Shown piece after piece: positions 17,825 through 26,924 of a DNA stretch of 64,000 nucleotides. The translations under genes and the position numbers were made by a program. Positions within the stretch are counted from its first letter, which is position 1; each line of letters starts with the position of its first letter. The notes under the pieces are model-generated. The model made no database searches. It had not been told where the DNA came from and saw only the letters and a program-made list of their open reading frames with translations. Source of the DNA: Catenuloplanes niger (GTDB lineage Bacteria > Actinomycetota > Actinomycetes > Mycobacteriales > Micromonosporaceae); NCBI RefSeq assembly GCF_031458255.1, contig NZ_JAVDYC010000001.1, positions 7,426,501 to 7,490,500 of the forward strand, read 5' to 3'.

Positions 17825-18235
17825 CTACTCCCGGGGCGCGCCGATGTTGACCATCCAGCCGATCCCGAACCGGTCGGTGAGCTGCCCGTACTCGTCGCCC
17901 CACATCTGCTTGGCCAGCGGCGTGTGCACGGTCGCGCCGTCCGACAGCCGCTCCCAGTACCCGTGCAGCAGCTCCGCCTCGTCGCCGCTGAGACAGATCG
18001 TGATCACCGAGCCCGGCGTGACCTCCATCTCCGGCGGCGTGTCCGCGGCCATCAGCGTCATCCCGGACGGCGTCTCCAGCTGCCCGTGCATCACCTGGTC
18101 GGCGAGCGGTCCGTCCTGCCCGTACTGGCCGAACGTCATCACCTCGACCTCGCCGCCGAGCGCGCTCCGGTAGAACTCCAGCGCCTCCCTCGCCTGGCCG
18201 CGGAAGTTGATGTACGGGTTGAGCCGAGCCACCAT
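17825..18235 (-). CDS. VOC-superfamily (PhnB-like) protein
   Basis: The 136-aa protein begins MVARLNPYINFRGQAREALEFYRSALGG, the standard opening of PhnB/glyoxalase-like proteins, and ends with GDEYGQLTDRFGIGWMVN, their C-terminal strand. Two beta-alpha-beta-beta-beta modules form a vicinal-oxygen-chelate fold. The substrate is unknown, since PhnB-type proteins are often annotated as 3-demethylubiquinone methyltransferase-like without proof. It sits 17 bases upstream of the ankyrin gene on the same strand. Confidence 0.85.
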   Translation of the reverse strand: MVARLNPYINFRGQAREALEFYRSALGGEVEVMTFGQYGQDGPLADQVMHGQLETPSGMTLMAADTPPEMEVTPGSVITICLSGDEAELLHGYWERLSDGATVHTPLAKQMWGDEYGQLTDRFGIGWMVNIGAPRE

Positions 18236-18362
18236 GCCATGCCCCCTGAGCTGCGCGGATGTTCGTCGCTCGCAGCGTAGCCCCGTACGCGTGCGCGCGG
18301 TGTCCCGTTCCCTCGCGGCGTGTCGGCCGTACCCGTCCGGGGTGATCGGCGAGAGTCGGCGG

Positions 18363-18722
18363 ATGCCGGTCTACGTCGGAAACGCGCACACGGACGCGCC
18401 AGCCGAGCGCGGGTGGCTGCTCGGCCACTTCATGCCGCCCGGCGACCCGCGGCACAGCACGGACGTCGAGGTGAAGTGGGGCGTCCATCCGGCCGGGGAC
18501 CGGCGCGCGGCCTGGGCGACCGGTGAGACCCGGACCGCGCTGCTGCTCCTGGTCAGCGGCGAGTTCACGCTGGAGTTCCGGGACCGTGCGGTCACGCTGG
18601 CCGCGCAGGGCGACTACGTGGTCTGGGGCCCGGGCGAGGACCACACCTGGCACGCGCCGCGGGACGCCGTGGTGTGCACGGTGCGCTGGCCGTCCGTACC
18701 CGGGTGGCGGTTGCCGGGGTGA
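18363..18722 (+). CDS. Cupin-fold protein
   Basis: The 119-aa protein starts MPVYVGNAHTDAPAERGWLLGHFM. It has a small beta-barrel pattern: LLLLVSGEFTLEFRDRAVTLAAQGDYVVWGPGEDHTWHA fits cupin motifs 1 and 2, with the final histidines (DHTWH) as possible metal ligands. Relatives in actinomycetes have no established role and are sometimes mislabelled as signal peptidase. It is a lone gene divergent from the VOC gene. Confidence 0.7.
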   Translation: MPVYVGNAHTDAPAERGWLLGHFMPPGDPRHSTDVEVKWGVHPAGDRRAAWATGETRTALLLLVSGEFTLEFRDRAVTLAAQGDYVVWGPGEDHTWHAPRDAVVCTVRWPSVPGWRLPG

Positions 18723-18770
18723 TCGCGCCGTCGGCTGTGGAGTCCGCGGAATGCGCCTAAATTAGGACGC

Positions 18771-19565
18771 ATGAACGGACTTCCGGTCTGGTACGAGGCG
18801 CGCGGCGCCGGCCCCGTGATCATCTTCCCGTGCCGGACCCGCAAGGAGCACGCGGACCTCGCCGAACGGCTGGCCGACCGGTTCCGGGTGGTCCGCTACA
18901 TGCCCCGGCACGTCACCGGCATCGACGCGCCCGAGGGCGATGCCGAGGACTGGGTGACCTGGGAGGAGCAGGAGGACGGCCCGGCGTTCTGGGGCGGCAA
19001 GCCGATCGAGGACTTCCCGGTCGAGCTGGAGGTCGCCGACCTGCACCGGGTCGCGGACGAGGCCGGAGCCGACCGGTTCGTACTGGCCGGCTACTCCGGG
19101 ACGGCCGCGCTGGCCGCGTTCCTCGCGCCGCTCACGCCGCGCGCGGCCGGCCTGCTCGCCGGCGGTTTCCCGATCCTCGGCCCCAAGGAGTACTGGATGG
19201 GCTCGTCCGAGGGTGCCCGGCTCGCCTACCTGACCGCCGGCCTGCGCGCGCTCGCCGACAACGCGTTCGCCACCGCGCTCATGTACCGGGCCTGGCACGA
19301 GCGCGACGACCGCCCGGCGCTGACCGCGCTGACCGGCCCGAAGATCGTCTGGTTCGGCGCGGACGACGGCGAGCCCGGCTGCCTGCTGCACGAGGCCCGG
19401 CCCGGCATCCGGCTGGCCCGCCGCCTCCGCGAGACCCGCGCCGAGCTGGCGGACTGCGGCTTCACCGTGCTCGAGCTGCCCGGCCTGGACCACATGTCCG
19501 TGCAGGCCAGCCCGGACACGGTGGCCGCCAGGCTGCGCGTGCTGCTGGCCGGCGCGACCTGGTAG
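18771..19565 (+). CDS. Alpha/beta-hydrolase
   Basis: The 264-aa protein carries the alpha/beta-hydrolase signature: an oxyanion-hole strand VIIFPCRTR, the nucleophile elbow GYSGTAA (G-x-S-x-G-like), an acid around IVWFGADDGEPG, and a catalytic histidine in LPGLDHMSVQ. The lid is short. The substrate is unknown. The gene is convergent with an epoxide hydrolase gene 22 bases away. Both are hydrolases, but I see no shared pathway. Confidence 0.85.
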   Translation: MNGLPVWYEARGAGPVIIFPCRTRKEHADLAERLADRFRVVRYMPRHVTGIDAPEGDAEDWVTWEEQEDGPAFWGGKPIEDFPVELEVADLHRVADEAGADRFVLAGYSGTAALAAFLAPLTPRAAGLLAGGFPILGPKEYWMGSSEGARLAYLTAGLRALADNAFATALMYRAWHERDDRPALTALTGPKIVWFGADDGEPGCLLHEARPGIRLARRLRETRAELADCGFTVLELPGLDHMSVQASPDTVAARLRVLLAGATW

Positions 19566-19587
19566 CGCCGGCCGGCAGCACGCCGGG

Positions 19588-20721
19588 TCACCGCCCGCGC
19601 GCGTGCCGGAACGCGTCCCGCAGCTCCGCGACCAGCGTCCCCGGCCGCTCCCAGCCGGGGAAGTGGCCGCCGCGGTCCATCTCGTGCCACGCGACGATGT
19701 TCCGGTAGCGGCGCTCGGCCCATCGCCGGGCCGTCGGGTGCGGCTCGCCGGGGAAGAGCGTGAACGCGGCGGGCACGGTGACGGGCTGCGCGTTCATCTC
19801 CTCGGCCGTGCGCGGCCCCCAGCGCAGGTTCTCCCAGTACCAGCGCGCGGTGGCGGCGCCGGTGGCGGTGAACCAGTACAGCGCGATCGTGTCCACCTGC
19901 CGCTCCTGGCTGACGCCGTGGTTCTCGGCGAACGCGTCCAGGTGCTCGCCCAGCCACGCGGCGAGCCCGGCCGGCGAGTCGACCAGCGAGTAGCCGAACG
20001 TCTGCGGGCGCGCGCCCTGGAACATCACGTGCGGGATGCCGCCCCGCATGAACAGCTCGCGCTTCTCGATGATCCGCCGCTCCGCCGGGTCGGTGGTGGC
20101 CAGGTCCGCCGGCAGCGGTGCGGCGAGCGGCATCGTGCTGTGCAGGCCCACCACCCGATCCGGCGCGATCCGGGCCAACTCCGTGCTGACGTGCGAGCCC
20201 CAGTCGCCGCCGTGCACGCCGAACCGCGGGTAACCGAGCTCGCTCATCAGCGTGGCCCAGGCCCGTGCCGTACGCCCGACGTTCCAGCCCGGCTCGGCCG
20301 GCCGCTCGCTGAACCCGAAGCCGGGCAGCGCGGGCACCACCAGGTGGAACGCGTCCGCCGCCGGGGCGCCGTGCGCGACCGGGTCGGTCAGCGGCCCGAT
20401 CAGGTCCTCGAACTCCAGCACCGAGCCGGGCCAGCCGTGCGTCAGCACCAGCGGCAGCGCGCCGGGTTCGGGCGAGCGTACGTGCCAGAACGCGACGCCG
20501 AGCCCGTCGACGCGCGCGCGGAAGTGCGGGATCGCGTTCCAGCGGCGCTCCAGTGCGCGCCAGTCGTGTCCGCGCAGGACGTCCAGCAGCGACCGGAGGC
20601 GGTCCAGCCCGATGCCCTGCGAGTCGTCGGTCGCGGGCTCCGGCAGCCGGGTCCGGTCGAGGCGGTCGCGCAGGTCCGCCAGGTTGTCGTCGGGAACGTG
20701 AATCGGGAACGGGGTGATCAT
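19588..20721 (-). CDS. Epoxide hydrolase (microsomal type, EHN domain)
   Basis: The 377-aa protein has the N-terminal EHN region (FPIHVPDDNLADLRDRLDRTRLPE) followed by an alpha/beta-hydrolase core. The core has the oxyanion loop HGWPGS (95-100), the nucleophile D173 in HGGDWG, and a late catalytic His in DRGGHFPGWERP. Juvenile-hormone/microsomal-type epoxide hydrolases open epoxides to diols through an aspartyl ester. The length is normal. The ATG at 20721 is 67 bases from the divergent STAND gene, so one control region could serve both. Confidence 0.9.
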   Translation of the reverse strand: MITPFPIHVPDDNLADLRDRLDRTRLPEPATDDSQGIGLDRLRSLLDVLRGHDWRALERRWNAIPHFRARVDGLGVAFWHVRSPEPGALPLVLTHGWPGSVLEFEDLIGPLTDPVAHGAPAADAFHLVVPALPGFGFSERPAEPGWNVGRTARAWATLMSELGYPRFGVHGGDWGSHVSTELARIAPDRVVGLHSTMPLAAPLPADLATTDPAERRIIEKRELFMRGGIPHVMFQGARPQTFGYSLVDSPAGLAAWLGEHLDAFAENHGVSQERQVDTIALYWFTATGAATARWYWENLRWGPRTAEEMNAQPVTVPAAFTLFPGEPHPTARRWAERRYRNIVAWHEMDRGGHFPGWERPGTLVAELRDAFRHARGR

Positions 20722-20788
20722 GCAGGTGGACGGTAGGCCGGTCCGCGCGCCGGATCGATGCGAAAAATTGCGGAGTAGCCTTCCCCCG

Positions 20789-22738
20789 GTGATCACTCTG
20801 GGGCAGCGGCTCGGTGAGCTGCGGCGACGGGCGTTCGTCGGCCGGGACGGCGAGCTCGCGCTGTTCCGGCAGGTCACCTCCGGTGTGATCTTCCTGCACG
20901 GGCCCGGCGGCGTCGGCAAGAGCACGCTGCTCGACCGGTTCGCGCTGATCGCCACGGAGACCGGCCGGGAGCTGCACCGGGTCGACGCACGGCACCTCGA
21001 GCTCGGCCCGGACCGGCTGCCCGCCCCGGCCGGCGGCCGGCCCGCCGTGGTGCTGATCGACACGTACGAGCTGCTGGAACCGGCCGACGACTGGGTCCGC
21101 GAGCGGTACCTGCCGTCGCTGCCGGCGGACACGCTGGTGGTGCTGGCCGGCCGGCGCCCGCCGGGGGTCCGCTGGCGGGCCGATCCCGCGTGGCACGAGC
21201 TGCTCCGGATCGTCGCGCTCGGGAACCTGCCGGCGGCGGACGGCCGGCGGTACCTCGCGGCGCGCGGCGTCCCCGAGCCCGCCCGGGAGCGGCTGCTGGA
21301 GATCGGCCACGGCCACCCGCTCACGCTGTCCATGCTGGCCGACGCGGTGCACCGGGGTGCGCAGACCCGTACCCTCGCCGACCTGCCGGACGTCGTCGGC
21401 GCGCTGCTGACGCAGCTGGTCGAGGCGGCACCGAGCCCACGGCACCGCGCCGCGCTGGAGGTGTGCGCGCACGTCCCGGCCACCACCGAGGACCTGCTGC
21501 GCGCGGTGACCGGCGACGACGCCGGCGAACTGTTCGCCTGGCTGCGCACGCTGCCGTTCGTCGCGGAGGGCCCGTACGGGCTGTATCCGCACGACGTGGT
21601 CCGTGACGTGCTCGACGCCGACCTGCGCTGGCGCGACCCGGACCGCTACGCCGAACTGGACCGGGCGCTCTCCGCGGCGACGCTGGCCCGGATCCGCGCG
21701 GCCGGAGACCGGCGGGAACGCCTCCGGCTGATCGTCGACCACATCGTCGTCGCCGGCGCCCGCTCCCGGATCGAGAGCTGCTGGACGCCGTCGCCGGCCG
21801 CCCGGGCGTACGTCGACGACCTGCGCGACGGCGACCGGGCCCCGATCGCCGAGATGACCGCCCGGTGGCAGGGCGCGGAGCAGGCCACACTGGTGGCGTC
21901 CTGGATGGACCGCGACCCCGGTGCGTTCCGGGTCTTCCGCACGCCGTCCGGCGCGGTCCGGGGCTACGCCGCCTGCCTGGACCTGACCGCGGACTCCGGC
22001 GGTGACCCGGGCGCCGAGGCGATGTGGCGGTACGTGCGGGAGCACGCGCCGCCACGGGACGGGGAGCGGGTACGGGCCTGGCGCTTCTACCTCGACCGCG
22101 AGCACGGCCAGTCGCCGTCCCCGTCGGTGACGCTCTTCGCGGCCTGCCAGACGCTGGACATCCTCACCTCGGACGACGTCGCCTGGACGCTCGTCGGCGC
22201 CTACGCGGACCCGGAGCGCTGGGACGCGACGCTGGACAACCTCGGCTTCTGGCGGGCCGGCTCCTACCGGGTCGGCGGCACGCGGTACCCGGTCTACGCG
22301 CACGACTGGCGCCGCACCGGGGTCCCGGAGTGGATGCGCCGGGTCCGGGCCCGCCACGCCGGTGCGTCCGCGCCGCCCGCCGCCGTGGACGCCGGCGACC
22401 CGGTCCTCTCCCGCGCCGAGTTCGGTGACGCGGTCCGGGCCGCGCTGCGCGACCTGGACCGGCTCGACGGCAACCCGCTGCTGCGGTCGCGCCTGGTGCG
22501 CGGGGCCGGCCCGGACCCGGCGGCCGCGCTCCGCGGGCTGATCGAGGCGGCGACCGCGACGCTGCCGGACGCACTGGCCCGGCTCGTCGACCACACGTTC
22601 CTGCGCCGCACCACCACGCAGGAGCGGGTCGCGCAGCGGCTGCACCTGTCGTTCAACACCTACCGCCGGCACCGGGACCGGGCCGTCGCCCGGATCGCGG
22701 ACCGGCTGTGGGAACGGGAGATCCGCCCGCACGAGTGA
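20789..22738 (+). CDS. STAND-type AAA ATPase with C-terminal HTH-like segment
   Basis: I start it at GTG 20789, which gives VITLGQRLGELRRRAFVGRD and matches the paralogue's start. The 649-aa protein has a FVGRDGEL motif, Walker A HGPGGVGKST (about 37-46), Walker B AVVLIDTYELL and winged-helix/arm regions as in STAND NTPases. A last helix-turn-helix-like stretch reads TTQERVAQRLHLSFNTYRRHRDRA. These ATPases are signalling switches. The C-terminus suggests transcriptional control, probably of the divergent epoxide hydrolase or of itself (inference). A paralogue is encoded at 23126-25435. Confidence 0.8.
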   Translation: MITLGQRLGELRRRAFVGRDGELALFRQVTSGVIFLHGPGGVGKSTLLDRFALIATETGRELHRVDARHLELGPDRLPAPAGGRPAVVLIDTYELLEPADDWVRERYLPSLPADTLVVLAGRRPPGVRWRADPAWHELLRIVALGNLPAADGRRYLAARGVPEPARERLLEIGHGHPLTLSMLADAVHRGAQTRTLADLPDVVGALLTQLVEAAPSPRHRAALEVCAHVPATTEDLLRAVTGDDAGELFAWLRTLPFVAEGPYGLYPHDVVRDVLDADLRWRDPDRYAELDRALSAATLARIRAAGDRRERLRLIVDHIVVAGARSRIESCWTPSPAARAYVDDLRDGDRAPIAEMTARWQGAEQATLVASWMDRDPGAFRVFRTPSGAVRGYAACLDLTADSGGDPGAEAMWRYVREHAPPRDGERVRAWRFYLDREHGQSPSPSVTLFAACQTLDILTSDDVAWTLVGAYADPERWDATLDNLGFWRAGSYRVGGTRYPVYAHDWRRTGVPEWMRRVRARHAGASAPPAAVDAGDPVLSRAEFGDAVRAALRDLDRLDGNPLLRSRLVRGAGPDPAAALRGLIEAATATLPDALARLVDHTFLRRTTTQERVAQRLHLSFNTYRRHRDRAVARIADRLWEREIRPHE

Positions 22739-22807
22739 TCGGCGCCGGGCACCGGACGGGCACCGCGCGGGCTGTGCGGCGGCGGTGCCCGCGGCCACGA
22801 TCGGGAC

Positions 22808-23338
22808 GTGTCCACCACAGACCTCCGGGTGAGCCGGGCCGTCGCCTGCATGGAGGCGCGGTTCGGCGACCGGCTGACCGTCGCCGACCTGGCGCGCGAG
22901 GCGCTGCTCAGCCCGTACCACTTCGTGCGGGTCTTCACCCGCGAGGTCGGCCGCACCCCGCACCGCCATCTCACGCTGCTGCGGATCGACGCGGCGTGCC
23001 GGCTGCTGGAACGCGGCCGCACCGTCACCGTGGTCGCGGCACGCTGCGGCTACTCCAGCGCCGCCCACTTCTCGGCCGTGTTCCTGCGGGAGACCGGGGT
23101 CCGTCCCGGCCGGTGGGGTAACCGGTTACGGAGCGGCCGACTCGTGGCGCCAGAGGTGGGTGCAGACCAGGTCGAGGCCGCGGTGCAGGTGCCGGCGGTA
23201 GGTGCTGAACGACAGCCCCAGCCGATCCGCGGCGGCGGCCTGGGTGGGGAGCCGGTGGAAGTACGTGGTGGCGACGACGCGGTGCAGGCGGGCCTCCCGC
23301 GCGTCGTCGCGGAGCGTGTCGACCGCGTCGGTCAGTAG
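22808..23338 (+). CDS. AraC-type HTH regulator, probably with a shifted 3' end
   Basis: Residues 8-104 are a single AraC DNA-binding domain with two HTH motifs: LTVADLAREALLSPYHFVRV and VTVVAARCGYSSAAHFSAVF, ending GVRPGRWGNR. The domain normally ends here, near 23120. The frame continues for 70 more codons antisense through the conserved end of the convergent STAND gene, giving unlikely sequence. A TAA at 23119-23121 lies one base out of frame inside the perfect palindrome GTAACCGGTTAC. The true protein is therefore probably about 104 aa and the reading frame may carry a recent 1-bp change. Confidence 0.7.
   Translation: MSTTDLRVSRAVACMEARFGDRLTVADLAREALLSPYHFVRVFTREVGRTPHRHLTLLRIDAACRLLERGRTVTVVAARCGYSSAAHFSAVFLRETGVRPGRWGNRLRSGRLVAPEVGADQVEAAVQVPAVGAERQPQPIRGGGLGGEPVEVRGGDDAVQAGLPRVVAERVDRVGQ
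23118..23129. other. Perfect palindrome at convergent gene ends
   Basis: GTAACCGGTTAC holds a TAA in each direction: the real stop of the minus-strand STAND gene (23126-23128) and an out-of-frame TAA for the AraC gene (23119-23121). It may be only a shared stop region, or a protein-binding site. Confidence 0.5.
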
Positions 23339-25435
23339 CTCACGGAGCGCCTCGACCGGGTCACCGGTCCCGCCGGACGCCGCCACGATCATGCGGGTGC
23401 GCAGCAGCGGGCTGGCGGCCAGCGCGGCGGCCCGGTGGAAGTCCCGCAGCGCCGCACGGACGGCGGCGTCGAAGTCCGGCCGGGCGAGCGCGGGCACGGC
23501 CGGCGGTCGCGGCGACGCGGGCGGCGGGGCCAGCGAGAACCACACGTCGTGCGGGGTCACCCGCCAGTCGCAGGCGAACAACGTGTACGCCCGGCCGCCG
23601 ACCGTGACGGTGCCGTCGACCGGGCGGTGCCCGACCAGGCCGAGCAGGCGCTCCCACCGGTGCGCGCCGGCCGCGGGGACGTACGTCCACGCGAGGCGGT
23701 CGGACCGGATCCACAGCGCGTAGACGCGCAGCTGGAGCGTGTGCATCGCGGACGTCATCTCGTCGTGCCCGGTGCCGTCCAGCATGAAGCGCATCATCCC
23801 GACGTGCTCGCCCGCGCCGAGCGGACGGGTGCGCTCCGCGTGCGCCAGCGCGGCGGCGGCGAGCGGGTCCGCGGCGAGCACGGCCGGGTCCGGGGAGCCG
23901 TCCGGGCCCACGGCCGGGAGGCGCAGCCAGAGCAGGAAACCGGCCGCGGAGTCGTCGGTGGAGCGACGGTAGACCCGGAACGACTCGGGCTGGACGCCCA
24001 GCCAGTGCGTGACGACCGCGGCCGCCTCGTCGCCCTGGGCCGCCCGGGCCATCGCCACGATCGCGGCGTGGTCGCCGGGGCGCAGGCCGTCCTCGTAGCC
24101 GTCGCCGTGCCGGGGGAGCAGCGTCAGCCACTCCGCGGCCGGGCCGTACCGCTGCAGGTGGGCGAGCGCGCGGGCGGCGGCGAGCGACTCGGCCGGGGTG
24201 CCCGCCGCCCGCACCCGGGCGAGCAGGTGGTCGCCGATCGCGTGGTGCATCCGCTCGTACGCGGCCGGATCGCGCCAGCGCAGGTCCGCGTCGACCGCCT
24301 CGCGCACCATCTCGTGCAGCGCCACGCCGTGCCGTCCGGCCTCGGCGAACGGCAGCGCCCGCAGCCAGCGCACCAGCGCTCCGGCGTCGGCCGGGTCCGG
24401 CCCGCCCGGGAGGCCGACACCGGCCGGCCCGTCGAGGACCGCGGTGAGCAGCGCTTCCGTGGTGTGCGGCGCGTGCGCGCAGATCTCCAGGGCACGCCGG
24501 TGCCGCTCGGACGGCACGTCGCCGATCAGCGCGCCGAGCAGCGACGCCAGCACCTCGGGCGCCGGTCGCCAGACCGCACCACCCGGCGAAGGCACGCTGC
24601 CCGGCGCACCCGGCGCACCCGCGTCACCGGGCGCAGCGGAACCACCGGGCGCAGCGGGATCACCGGGCGCAGCGGGATCACCGGGCGCAGCGGGATCACC
24701 GGGCGTGACCGAATCGCTGGGCGCAGCGGCATCATCCGGCGCGGTCGCGCCACCGGCGGACGGAACCGGGCCGCCGGCTGCGGGCGCCGAACGGCCGGCC
24801 GGCGGCGCCGGGTCGGTGGCCGGGTGACGGGGGCCGGCCGGAAAGGTCGCGCGGCCGGGCAGCGAGCCGTCCGGGAGCGTGGCGGCGAGGCTGAGCGCGA
24901 GCGGGTGCCCGCCGGCGAACGACAGCACGGCCGGCCGCGACTCCGCGGGCACGCCGCGCAGCTCCAGCAGCCGGTCCGCCTCCGCCGGGCTCAGGTCGCC
25001 GAGCTCCCGGGAGCCGGGCACGCACGGCTCCCGGCCCGCGATCACCACGGCGCTGCCGGCCGGCAGCCGGGGCAGGAACACGTCCCGCAGCCAGCCCTCC
25101 AGGCCCTGGCAGTGCTCGAACGCGTCGACGAGCAGCACGGAGCCGCCGGCCCGGTCCACCTCCGCGGCGAACGCGACCGGCGTCGGCTCGATCGCCCGGC
25201 CGTCCACCTCGGCGACGGTCCGGCCCGCGTCCCGGGCCTCGTCCGCGAGCCGGCGCAGCAGCGTGGACTTGCCGATGCCGCCGGGGCCGTGCAGCCCGAG
25301 GAGACCGCCGTCGCGCAGCACGGTGCGGAACGCGTCCAGCTCGCGTTCCCGGCCGACGAAGAAGCGGTCGCGCGCCGCGCGCAGCCGCTCACCGAGCGAC
25401 CTCGCGGGCGCCATGACCTGGCCGCCAGCATCCAT
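23126..25435 (-). CDS. STAND-type AAA ATPase, paralogue with Pro/Ala-Gly insertion
   Basis: The 769-aa protein mirrors the protein at 20789-22738. It has SLGERLRAARDRFFVGRERELDAF, Walker A HGPGGIGKST (about 49-58), Walker B SVLLVDAFEH, an arm region with RRALEICAHAPHTTEALL, and a C-terminal HTH-like LSFSTYRRHLHRGLDLV. The main difference is an insertion of about 100 residues (GDPAAP repeats) between the ATPase and arm regions, encoded by an 18-bp repeat. The start could be the ATG at 25435 or at 25414; the paralogue fits 25414. It is probably a ligand- or partner-gated signalling switch. Confidence 0.8.
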   Translation of the reverse strand: MDAGGQVMAPARSLGERLRAARDRFFVGRERELDAFRTVLRDGGLLGLHGPGGIGKSTLLRRLADEARDAGRTVAEVDGRAIEPTPVAFAAEVDRAGGSVLLVDAFEHCQGLEGWLRDVFLPRLPAGSAVVIAGREPCVPGSRELGDLSPAEADRLLELRGVPAESRPAVLSFAGGHPLALSLAATLPDGSLPGRATFPAGPRHPATDPAPPAGRSAPAAGGPVPSAGGATAPDDAAAPSDSVTPGDPAAPGDPAAPGDPAAPGGSAAPGDAGAPGAPGSVPSPGGAVWRPAPEVLASLLGALIGDVPSERHRRALEICAHAPHTTEALLTAVLDGPAGVGLPGGPDPADAGALVRWLRALPFAEAGRHGVALHEMVREAVDADLRWRDPAAYERMHHAIGDHLLARVRAAGTPAESLAAARALAHLQRYGPAAEWLTLLPRHGDGYEDGLRPGDHAAIVAMARAAQGDEAAAVVTHWLGVQPESFRVYRRSTDDSAAGFLLWLRLPAVGPDGSPDPAVLAADPLAAAALAHAERTRPLGAGEHVGMMRFMLDGTGHDEMTSAMHTLQLRVYALWIRSDRLAWTYVPAAGAHRWERLLGLVGHRPVDGTVTVGGRAYTLFACDWRVTPHDVWFSLAPPPASPRPPAVPALARPDFDAAVRAALRDFHRAAALAASPLLRTRMIVAASGGTGDPVEALRELLTDAVDTLRDDAREARLHRVVATTYFHRLPTQAAAADRLGLSFSTYRRHLHRGLDLVCTHLWRHESAAP
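24629..24715. repeat. 18-bp tandem repeat in STAND gene
   Basis: Five units of CCGGGCGCAGCGGGATCA-type sequence recur at 18-bp spacing (24629, 24647, 24665, 24683, 24701). In the gene they encode the six-residue unit GDPAAP, giving a flexible linker that is absent from the paralogue. Confidence 0.85.
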
Positions 25436-25541
25436 GGACCGGGATCTTAGCCCGGCACCGACACGCCGAACATTGCGCAGAGTGACGGACGATCCGCCGA
25501 CGTACCCGGGATCGCACCCGGCACTCCCGGGACGGCCCGGG

Positions 25542-26924
25542 TCAGCGGGTGCCGCGGCGCAGTGAGCGGGTCCGGCGGCCGCTGGTGCGGTGCCGGGCGC
25601 CGGCCGCCTCCGCCACGATGTCCGCCAGGTCGTCGAAGCCGTCCCGGATCAGCCCGACCGTGATCCGGATGTGGTCACCGTCCCGCGGCTCCACCTCGAA
25701 CGGTGTCCCGGGCGCCACCCCGATCCCGTGCGCGGCCAGGCTCAGCATCGCCACCTGCTGGTCCCGCACGCTCACCCACATGTTGATGCCGTCCGCCGCG
25801 GTCGCCCGCACGTCCCGCTCCGCGAGCGCGGCCAGCAGCGTGGTGCGCCGGGCCGCGTACTCCCGCCGGGCCACCGCCACCTGCCGGGCCGTGGCCGAGT
25901 CGGTGAGCAGGTCGAGCAGCACCGCCTGCAGGATGCGGCTGGACCAGCCGGGGCCGAGCAGCCGCCGGTCCGCGACCGCCGCGATCAGCGCGCTCGGCCC
26001 GCCGATCGCGGCGAGTCGCAGGTCCGGGCCGTGCGACTTGGCGAAGCTGCGCACGTGCGCGGTCTGGTCCGGCAGCCACGCGCCGATGCTGACCGCGGTC
26101 GCGGTGGCGATGTCACCGGCGTGGTCGTCCTCCACCACCGTCACGCCGCGGCCGAGCGGGTGCGCGGCGAGCACGGCGGCGAGCTGCTCGGCCCGTTCCG
26201 AGGTCATCGACGCGCCGGTCGGGTTGTGCGCCCGGGGCTGCAGGTAGAGCGCGGTCGGACCGGCGTCGAGCGCGGCCCGCAGGGCCGGTGGCAGCAACCC
26301 GACCGAGTCCATCGCCACCGGTACGGTGATCGCGCCCACGGATTCGAGCAGGTCCAGCACGGGCGGGAACGCCGGGTTCTCGACCAGCACGTGGTCGCCG
26401 AACCGGACCACGGCGGAGGTGAGCCGGTCGATCGCGTCCAGCGCGCCGTCGACGACGGTCAGCTGGTGCGGCGGGAACGGCCAGCGGTCGCGCAGCACCG
26501 CCTCCAGCCGGGGCAGCACCGGCTCCTCCAGGTACGACGTGGTGAACCGGGTGTCGCCGATCCGCCGCAGCGCGCCGGAGATGTCGGGCAGCAGGTCGTG
26601 GTCGGGTACGCCGGTGGAGAAGTCGTGCGGCAGCACGGCCGGCCCGGCCGTGACCCGCGCGTACCGCAGCTTCTGCCGGGGCCGGCCGGGGGTCAGCACG
26701 AACGTGCCGGACCGGCCCCGGGTCTGGATCGCGCCGGCGCCGGCGAGGCTGCGCCAGGCCTCGCTGACCGTGGTCGGGCTGATGCCCAGCTCGCGCGCGA
26801 CGGACCGGACCGTGGGCAGGCGGGTGCCGGCCGGGATCTCCCCGGTGTGGACGAGCCGGCTGACCGCGGCGGCTATTCCGCGCGCGGAGCGGTCATTGAC
26901 CGCTCCGGCAATGAGCTGCAGCAT
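25542..26924 (-). CDS. MocR/PdxR-type regulator (GntR HTH fused to aminotransferase)
   Basis: An N-terminal GntR winged helix (GTRLPTVRSVARELGISPTTVSEAWRSL) is fused to a type I aminotransferase fold. The PLP lysine is in SFAKSHGPDLRLA (about K296), with the HNPTGASMTSER and VVEDDHAGD motifs. MocR proteins bind PLP plus an amino compound and activate or repress the neighbouring operon. I start at the ATG at 26924, preceded by GGAGA seven bases upstream. A TTG at 26939 is also open. It is divergent from the beta-ureidopropionase operon and likely controls it. A pathway product such as beta-alanine is a plausible ligand (inference). Confidence 0.9.
   Translation of the reverse strand: MLQLIAGAVNDRSARGIAAAVSRLVHTGEIPAGTRLPTVRSVARELGISPTTVSEAWRSLAGAGAIQTRGRSGTFVLTPGRPRQKLRYARVTAGPAVLPHDFSTGVPDHDLLPDISGALRRIGDTRFTTSYLEEPVLPRLEAVLRDRWPFPPHQLTVVDGALDAIDRLTSAVVRFGDHVLVENPAFPPVLDLLESVGAITVPVAMDSVGLLPPALRAALDAGPTALYLQPRAHNPTGASMTSERAEQLAAVLAAHPLGRGVTVVEDDHAGDIATATAVSIGAWLPDQTAHVRSFAKSHGPDLRLAAIGGPSALIAAVADRRLLGPGWSSRILQAVLLDLLTDSATARQVAVARREYAARRTTLLAALAERDVRATAADGINMWVSVRDQQVAMLSLAAHGIGVAPGTPFEVEPRDGDHIRITVGLIRDGFDDLADIVAEAAGARHRTSGRRTRSLRRGTR

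Noticed and set aside
19226-23068. A 1280-codon open frame on the minus strand
   Set aside because: It crosses hydrolase, epoxide hydrolase and STAND genes in other frames. The composition is typical of high-GC shadow frames.
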